Assembly (NCBI RefSeq): GCF_016424485.1 | Contig: NZ_JAELUP010000025.1 | Coordinates: 1 to 41,594 of the forward strand | Length of the DNA stretch: 41,594 nucleotides | Direction of reading: 5' to 3' | DNA from: Paenibacillus roseus | Lineage (GTDB): Bacteria > Bacillota > Bacilli > Paenibacillales > Paenibacillaceae | Part shown: positions 37,401-41,594 of the stretch, one piece after another | How positions within the stretch are numbered: position 1 is the stretch's first letter | Layout of the letters: each line of letters opens with the position of its first letter | Program-made: the position numbers and the translations under genes | The notes under the pieces: model-generated | The model's database searches: none | The model's input: only the letters and a program-made list of their open reading frames with translations | Told to the model about the DNA's origin: nothing

Positions 37401-40400
37401 TGGAGACGACCGCTCCTTTCGGATACAAAGCGAATGCTGATCCGGTTTCCTTCACGATTACAAGATTCAACACTACAGCAGAATCCGTACAGAAATCCAA
37501 TGAGGTTCTCAGAGGAGCCGTCAAGCTAGTAAAAGTCGAAGCGGGCAACACAACCGAGAAGCTTGAAGGGGCGGTATTTAAGCTGTTGACTGAGCAAGGT
37601 GATCTGCTGGAAGAAGACCTTGCAACAGATGAGAACGGTGAATTGACAGTAACCGATTTGAAGCCGGGCAAATACAAGCTTGTTGAAACAGAAGCTCCGA
37701 TAGGCTATGAGTTGGATGCAACTCCGGTTGCGTTTGAAATTGTTCTTGGTCAAACGGCGGCAGTCTCCGTTCAGAAGGAAAATGTACTGACGCCAGGTTC
37801 GGTCGAATTAACGAAAGTTGACGCAGATGATAATAGCATTGTTCTTTCGGGGGCGGTATTTGAGCTGCGGGATGCTGGCGGCACTCTGCTTCAGTCCAAT
37901 TTATCTACCGGTGCAGACGGCAAGCTGACTGTTGATGACCTGCCGCCGGGCAACTACAGCTTTGTTGAAACGACGGCCCCGACAGACTATGTATTATCTG
38001 GTGCGGCTATACCTTTTACTATTGTTAAAAATCAACAGGCTATCGCTGAGGTAACAGCCGAGAACGAGTTGATTAACGGCGCTGTTGAGATTACCAAAGT
38101 AGACGCTCAAGACAACACGGTGACACTTGCGGATGCGGAATTCAAGCTGCTGAGCGCTTCTGGCGCATTGCTGCAGACCGGACTTACAACCAACAGCAAT
38201 GGCAAGCTTGTGATTAACAATTTGAAGCCGGGAACCTACCAGTTGGTAGAGACGGAGGCGCCAGCGGACTACACGCTGGATGAGTCGCCGGTAAGCTTTA
38301 CAATTGTTCGGAATCAGCAGGTCGCCGTGCAGGTTCAAGTTGAAAATGAACTGATCCGCGGCTCCGTGGCGTTAACGAAGAAGGATGCCGATAACGCGTC
38401 GGTGACGCTGCAGGGTGCAGAGTTTGAGCTCCAGAATGCCGCCGGGCAGACTTTGGAGAGCGGGCTGGTCACCGATGAGGACGGCAAGCTTACCGTAAGC
38501 AATCTGCTTCCGGGAGACTATCGATTTGTAGAGACCAAAGCACCGTTTGGCTATAAGCTGGACACGACGCCGCGGCAATTTACAATTGTGAAGAGTCAAG
38601 AGGAAACGTTTGAGCTTGTAGTGACGAATGAGGCGGTTCCAGGCTCCGTTGCGCTGACCAAAGTGGATGCGGAAAATTCTTCATTGAAACTGGAGGGTGC
38701 GGAGTTCGAGCTGCAGGATGCGCTGGGCAATGTGCTGGAAGCAAGCTTGACCACCAATGAAGATGGTGAAATCATAGTCAATGATTTGAAACCAGGCTTC
38801 TATCAGTTCGTTGAGAAGCAAGCTCCACGGTATTATGTGCTGGATGCGGCCCCAATCTCATTTGAAATTATACTTGGTCAAGATGAGCGTCTGGAGATCG
38901 AGGCGATCAACCATCTCATCACAGGTTCTGTAAAGCTGACCAAGGTGGAAAAAGATCACGATACGATCACACTCGAAGGCGCGGAGTTCAAGCTGCTGGC
39001 AGCCGATGATGCTTTGATTCAGGAGCATCTAACCACAGACGAGAATGGCGTTATTGAGGTGGCGAATCTGAAGCCAGGGACCTACCGGTTCGTAGAAACA
39101 AAGGCGCCAGTCGATTATGTGCTGAACGAAACGCCAATTGAATTTACAATTGAGAGAAATGAAACTGCGGGCACGGTTGTTGCCGTCCAGGCAGAGAATG
39201 AACTCATTCGCGGTGCAGTTGAATTAATCAAGACCGATGCGGATGCGCAAGGCCAAGTGATTGAGGGAGCTGTATTTGAACTGCAGAATGCTCAGGGCCA
39301 AGTCATCCTTTCTAATTTGACTACGAACAGTGATGGGAAAATAACGGTCGGCAATCTGCTTCCGGGCAGTTATCAATTTGTTGAGACCGCAGCGGCGCAA
39401 GGGTATAGACTTGATGATACGCCGATAGCCTTTACAATTGTAAGAGGGCAAACCCAAATCGCCAAGGTGACGAAGCAAAATGAACGTCTTACAGGCGCAG
39501 TAGAGCTTACCAAGATCGACTCGGTGGACCATGAGGTCACACTTTCGGGCGCGACCTTCAATTTGCTTGATCGCAATGATCAGGTTCTGCGTACAGGTCT
39601 CGTAACGGATAGTGAAGGCAAACTGTACATTTCGGGCCTGAAGCCGGGAGACTATTCTCTAGTTGAGACGGCAGCGCCAGAGCATTACAGTCGTTCCGAT
39701 CAGCGGCTGGAATTCACCATTGTCTTTAATCCGCAGAACACTGTGGAATTAACGATGGAAAATACCTTGATCAAAGGGTCGGTGGAACTGACCAAGGTCG
39801 ATTCGGAAGATGCAGCACGTGTTCTTCAGGGAGCTGAATTCAAACTTCTCGATGCGCAAGGTGCACTGCTGCAAGAGGAATTGAGTACGAATACCGATGG
39901 CATCCTGTTGATTTATGGTCTGGCGCCGGGCAACTACGAGCTGATTGAGACAAAAGCACCGGAACATTACCAGTTGAATGCTGCGCCAATCAGCTTCGAG
40001 ATTGTCAGAAGCCAGCAGGAGACACTAAAACTCGTATTCGCCAACACACTGACGCCAGGAGCAGTGCAGCTCATTAAAGTGGATGCGGATCAACTGGATA
40101 GAGTTTTGGAAGGCGCTGAATTCACGCTTGCCGATTCGCAAGGGAATGAGCTTAAGGCTGGCCTGAAGACGGATGAGGATGGCGCAATTCTGGTTGAGAA
40201 CTTAAAGCCGGGCAGCTACCGGTTCATTGAAACCAAAGCGCCGCTTGGGTACCAGCTTGCAACAGCGCCAATTCCGTTTGTGATTGTAGAAGGTCAGCAG
40301 GAGACATTGCAGCTTCAGGCAACTAACGAGCAGACGCCAGGTTCAGTAGAATTGACCAAGGTGGATGCGAATAATCACGAACGGAAGCTTCAGGGCGCAG

Positions 40401-41200
40401 AATTCAGTCTGAAGGATAAGAACGGCAATACGATTCAGATTGGTCTTGCAACCGATCAAGACGGCAAGCTCTTGGTTTCTGGGCTGAAGCCGGGAGACTA
40501 TCAATTCGTAGAGACAAAGGCGCCGGCTGGCTATATTCTGGATCGGACTCCTATTGAATTTACGATTAGTTTCAACCCGACGAATACGCTGGAAATTACA
40601 GTAACCAATAAATTCAGACCGTATTACCCGTCAGGACCTAATCCGCCAGATCCGAATACACCTGTAAACCCAAATCCGGATGAAAATTCGGAGCATGGGC
40701 AAAAACCGGATTCGGGCAAACCTGACAATGAGATTCCAGGCCAAGGGCCTGGAAATAAACCTGAACATCCGGGTGAGTCAGGGGATGGAGACACAACACC
40801 AGGCAGTCCCGAACATCCAGATCGTGGAGAGCCGGGCAAGCCGGGGAACGGCACCGGTCATCCGTCGGACAAACCAGGTGAAACAGGCGGTAAAGGCGGA
40901 AGCAAAAACCCGGGGAATTCTGAAGCAGGGGACTCCGGCAAGAACCCTAATGGTTCAGAGAAATCTGGCAACGGAACGAACGGCAAAGATTCGAATCACG
41001 GCGGCAAGGGCGGCTCCGAGCATTCAGGAGCAGGTACCAATGGTTCCGTTCTTCCATCAGGCAACGGTGGAGAGCTTCCTAGAACGGGAGAAGAAGCATC
41101 GCATATGAATCTCATATTGGGACTGCTCTCAATTACTGCAGGAGCCTGGCTGCTGCTTAACAAACGGATAAGATTCAAAAAAGCCAAACTAGATAAATAG
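31415..41200 (+). CDS. Giant LPRTG-anchored adhesin with 20 SpaA/Cna-B repeats
   Basis: A 3261-aa wall-anchored fibre-like adhesin. In order: signal peptide (about 1-27); a first beta-sandwich module (about 28-125); an acidic Ser/Thr/Glu-rich linker (about 130-260); a second module (about 310-445); five collagen-binding-like modules of about 140 aa (about 449-1155); 20 SpaA/Cna-B modules of about 94 aa (about 1161-3068), each beginning G-x-V-E-L-T-K-V-D with F-V-E-T-x-A-P; a Pro/Gly-rich wall-spanning segment; LPRTG (3221-3225), a membrane helix and a basic tail. The Lys, Glu and C-terminal Asn of each SpaA module are those that form internal isopeptide bonds, giving a rigid stalk. GTG at 31415, seven bases after GAGGAG, is preferred to the TTG at 31394. 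Ligand unknown. Cotranscription with the sortase is likely. Confidence 0.92.
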   Translation: MRKKLRLTAIALVLFLQNILSPLSVIYAEGTEPFVLNDVQIEDADGNLLDADLYPDRVIQKDSIIRITYTWTLTSTRDQEESYSFKLPDNVHATIEQGELRTSDHHSVGGFRVGEDGKVQLTLDAIQPQLPETPVPGGDLEQLETVPIDEADNSPAIEGSSTSIEDSVSEEPSEGGSESLVASAAGTEQDAASPEETAAASPTDGSGTETPANVNGSNSSNPVAEEQADGQEEAPGNGEQSVEGNATSPEQVAEVIHGTFEIEARLADAAAEQDTAELVFQLTHHSKTITVPLADSKLMQKSLARSSEQSLLTNVILRDANGNIIDSEANPDNRPKRGDALTIEYEWKLENGHHYKAGDQFTFQLPEAFELYNELDGALGQYGTYEVSVDGTVVFTFNSSVETNSNISGTFKVETKFSEQTITGSTKQQLEFPLKDGLKTIPIHFQKEIGAEIEKSGLPNKPLNPSQINWTIAFNQGERVIENAVLSEQLPAGLELAEGTVKLFGLTINLDGTSQKGDLIEEDLYEVVPKPDGSFEIQFKEPISEAYTLEFATNITNEGQTNFTNKAILKGSSMPDLESTSTVDIGYGKALDKSALVYSATDQTIMWSVRYNFNEKFISKENAVLNDIFNGSQELVNGSVKLYPITFDQDGNPVRGAAVPDTEYTLDSSVPGGFAFRFHDDVTSAYELVYQTVIHDRVYQNGTVNNTVSWDGIDASFDQPTSQVVLNKRNVSADYAAKTTDWEIYVNGNHFPMENPVITDSFVNSRLELLPGSVTIVDGSGLTLALNQDYTLEPTNSYREGFVIRFLKSSTESYTIRYTTRFDPVVGNSHQYLNKAKLDWKENNVQMPTIEAEATFEQDTYTKANGFKKGSYNAKTKEITWTLGLNYNKQPVNHPVIQDFYSGGQHMVTGSLKVYELELTGSSDGVAVKNEVDNADGSVYTVDYSKVDDEGNKGFELTFNDEIASAYQIEYRTSLADQIITDKYDNTATLLDGNTELSELPASVSVNHGKEYVFKEGVQKGKAVHWKIDINRGQSKVSNAQITDTLTPNQILVENSFKLYEGEVETNGDVRKGSQLLTKGTDYDLVITTGTDGGQRFALTFRHTIDIPYVLEYQSFINAANGAELSNAVIFTGDHIQEGTKDSTQTITVRFSAGSGSATGETGNLEITKVDAADHARVLQGAVFTLYDSTGTIAIRTATTGVDGKVVFANLIYDNYILKEDSAPEGYVVGIQDRQTVKLDAPVSSFMIQNKKIIRDVELYKVGEDNRNAGLSGAVFKLQFNAQDGNGYQDVAGKTSLTSGSDGKILVQDLNPGAYQFVEVTAPQDYVVNTSPISFTIQEKQTEVLRLDAIVNELKTGDVELTKRDQDNASVTLPGARFNLLNAAMNQTLRSNLTTDANGKLLVEGLKPGTYYLVETQAPNGYLVNSTPIQVVIDRGQTAPKQVTFTNALIRNALELTKVDEFDNVPLAGAQFILQDMDGHRVTTDQKGNSLPASFTTNNNGKFLINDLPPGDYQLVESQAPEHYEQLATAIPFTITAGTGVIARVTAENKLIPGSVELIKADFYNGAIKLPDAEFELQYEDGSSVPGVSSVLRTDTNGEIRVDNLRPGNYQFVERTAPEHYSLDSTPRQFTIVKSQISTYELTVKNKLKEGSFELTKEDAAYADIKLAGAVFELQDAGGNVVRSGLTTGNDGKLTINNLQPGSYNLIETQAPFGYKLDSTPISFEIVKSQTAAVKRTISNVIQPGDVELIKVDDRDNAIKLRDAKFTLERKDRATGTWVQQQADLVTDADGKITVLQLRPGDYRFVETEAPQYYKQLQQPVEFKIDLGQQQIKSVKIENTLIPGKLEITKEDSVDSARKLAGAVFKIVDSQNRDVQTNLVTGADGIVVSGNLQPGSYSLIETAPPSGYAPNSAPTAFTIAKGTTEIVRTQLTIQNEWSNGAVELTKVDQDNVSRVLAGAVFSLLDGAGNVLRTGLATDADGKLQATGLKAGNYQLVETTAPFGYKANADPVSFTITRFNTTAESVQKSNEVLRGAVKLVKVEAGNTTEKLEGAVFKLLTEQGDLLEEDLATDENGELTVTDLKPGKYKLVETEAPIGYELDATPVAFEIVLGQTAAVSVQKENVLTPGSVELTKVDADDNSIVLSGAVFELRDAGGTLLQSNLSTGADGKLTVDDLPPGNYSFVETTAPTDYVLSGAAIPFTIVKNQQAIAEVTAENELINGAVEITKVDAQDNTVTLADAEFKLLSASGALLQTGLTTNSNGKLVINNLKPGTYQLVETEAPADYTLDESPVSFTIVRNQQVAVQVQVENELIRGSVALTKKDADNASVTLQGAEFELQNAAGQTLESGLVTDEDGKLTVSNLLPGDYRFVETKAPFGYKLDTTPRQFTIVKSQEETFELVVTNEAVPGSVALTKVDAENSSLKLEGAEFELQDALGNVLEASLTTNEDGEIIVNDLKPGFYQFVEKQAPRYYVLDAAPISFEIILGQDERLEIEAINHLITGSVKLTKVEKDHDTITLEGAEFKLLAADDALIQEHLTTDENGVIEVANLKPGTYRFVETKAPVDYVLNETPIEFTIERNETAGTVVAVQAENELIRGAVELIKTDADAQGQVIEGAVFELQNAQGQVILSNLTTNSDGKITVGNLLPGSYQFVETAAAQGYRLDDTPIAFTIVRGQTQIAKVTKQNERLTGAVELTKIDSVDHEVTLSGATFNLLDRNDQVLRTGLVTDSEGKLYISGLKPGDYSLVETAAPEHYSRSDQRLEFTIVFNPQNTVELTMENTLIKGSVELTKVDSEDAARVLQGAEFKLLDAQGALLQEELSTNTDGILLIYGLAPGNYELIETKAPEHYQLNAAPISFEIVRSQQETLKLVFANTLTPGAVQLIKVDADQLDRVLEGAEFTLADSQGNELKAGLKTDEDGAILVENLKPGSYRFIETKAPLGYQLATAPIPFVIVEGQQETLQLQATNEQTPGSVELTKVDANNHERKLQGAEFSLKDKNGNTIQIGLATDQDGKLLVSGLKPGDYQFVETKAPAGYILDRTPIEFTISFNPTNTLEITVTNKFRPYYPSGPNPPDPNTPVNPNPDENSEHGQKPDSGKPDNEIPGQGPGNKPEHPGESGDGDTTPGSPEHPDRGEPGKPGNGTGHPSDKPGETGGKGGSKNPGNSEAGDSGKNPNGSEKSGNGTNGKDSNHGGKGGSEHSGAGTNGSVLPSGNGGELPRTGEEASHMNLILGLLSITAGAWLLLNKRIRFKKAKLDK
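34890..40617 (+). repeat. Tandem array of 20 SpaA/Cna-B-encoding repeats
   Basis: Twenty units of about 282 bases, diverged at DNA level but clear as protein. Adjacent copies differ at many positions, so the array is old and probably stable. It lies wholly inside the adhesin gene. The count was made by eye on the recurring ELTKVD and GxYxxVETxAP motifs. Confidence 0.88.
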
Positions 41201-41255
41201 AGAGATACAATATAAAAAGGCAGAAACAATTTCGGAGCAGCATAAGCATCACAAG

Positions 41256-41303
41256 AACAGCCTGTCACAGGGGACCATGGTCGCCAGTTGACTGGCTGTT
41301 TTT
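41256..41303 (+). terminator. Intrinsic terminator after the adhesin gene
   Basis: AACAGCC (41256-41262) pairs with GGCTGTT (41294-41300), followed by Ts, with a further partly paired centre. It closes the sortase-adhesin unit. The remaining bases to 41500 are A-rich with no gene. Confidence 0.7.
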
Positions 41304-41500
41304 GATGTGCGGCTTTTCTTCACCATCTTCTGGAGCGAACAACCAACGAAGAACAATTGGCAAAATCGAGAAAAATAAAAAAACCGAAAAACCCCCAAAA
41401 ACTAACGATTCCTCAACTTTCAGTTTGCTATACTTCAATCACAGGCAACGGAGCCTGAAGAAAGAGAAAACAAAATCAAACATAAAAGGAGACATAAAAA

Positions 41501-41594
41501 ATGGCACTTAATAAGAAAAAGGTAATCGGATTGACACTAGCAGGCGTTTTGGCATTAAGCGGCACTTCGGTATTTGCAGCGTCAGAGGCTTCTT
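41501..41594 (+). CDS. N-terminus of a secreted protein (partial)
   Basis: ATG at 41501 follows AAAGGAG by nine bases. The 31 visible residues are a typical signal peptide: a basic start (MALNKKK), a hydrophobic core and a VFAA cleavage region. The mature protein lies beyond the window, so the function is unknown. Its position after the adhesin raises the chance that it is another surface protein. Confidence 0.75.
   Translation, partial: MALNKKKVIGLTLAGVLALSGTSVFAASEAS

Noticed and set aside
34890..40617. CRISPR or satellite array
   Set aside because: The repeat unit is about 282 bases, stays in one reading frame and encodes SpaA/Cna-B modules; there are no short identical repeats with spacers.

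Overview
The window looks like chromosome of a Paenibacillus-type Gram-positive spore former. The reasons are: S-layer homology (SLH) anchored exoenzymes, strong AGGAGG ribosome binding sites with some GTG and TTG starts, sigma-A promoters with 17-bp spacers, Bacillus-type CcpA (cre) and Zur operators, a GH87-type alpha-1,3-glucanase and a sortase-anchored adhesin. No rRNA, tRNA, CRISPR array or intact insertion sequence was seen.

Layout. 1-2050: the tail of an unknown gene, a convergent secreted Cu/Zn superoxide dismutase, and an Rrf2 regulator-thioredoxin pair with a palindromic operator over its own promoter. 2161-9080: a cre site and a giant SLH-anchored GH87-like glucanase with seven N-terminal trefoil-like repeats. 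9177-14210 (minus strand): a five-gene nickel/peptide-family ABC importer in the CntA-B-C-D-F order of opine-metallophore importers. A class I methyltransferase diverges from it, and a Zur-like box sits inside each of the two divergent promoters. 15489-17855: a YcdB/YcdC-like SLH protein. 18000-20400: a relic-rich stretch with a 48-aa gene, a cluster of DnaA-box-like sites, a broken transposase and an AT-rich, broken trypsin-like protease. 20409-23978: housekeeping genes ychF, prfA and prmC. 24000-24500: a long palindromic repeat and a broken GyrI-like effector-domain relic. 24628-29957: divergent GH43 and GH95-like glycoside hydrolases with a cre site between them. 30772-41200: a class D-like sortase directly followed by a 3261-residue LPRTG adhesin with 20 SpaA/Cna-B modules. 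The window ends in the first codons of another secreted protein.

How the genes work together. Most of the accessory genes act at the cell surface. Two proteins are held by SLH domains and one by sortase, and the polysaccharide-degrading enzymes appear to be under catabolite control. The metal-uptake locus is probably switched on when zinc is scarce. A family of long imperfect palindromes recurs between genes (about 785-885, 14328-14518 and 24003-24193). One copy abuts the Zur-controlled promoter. This family and the Zur-linked importer/methyltransferase pair are the least explained parts of the window.
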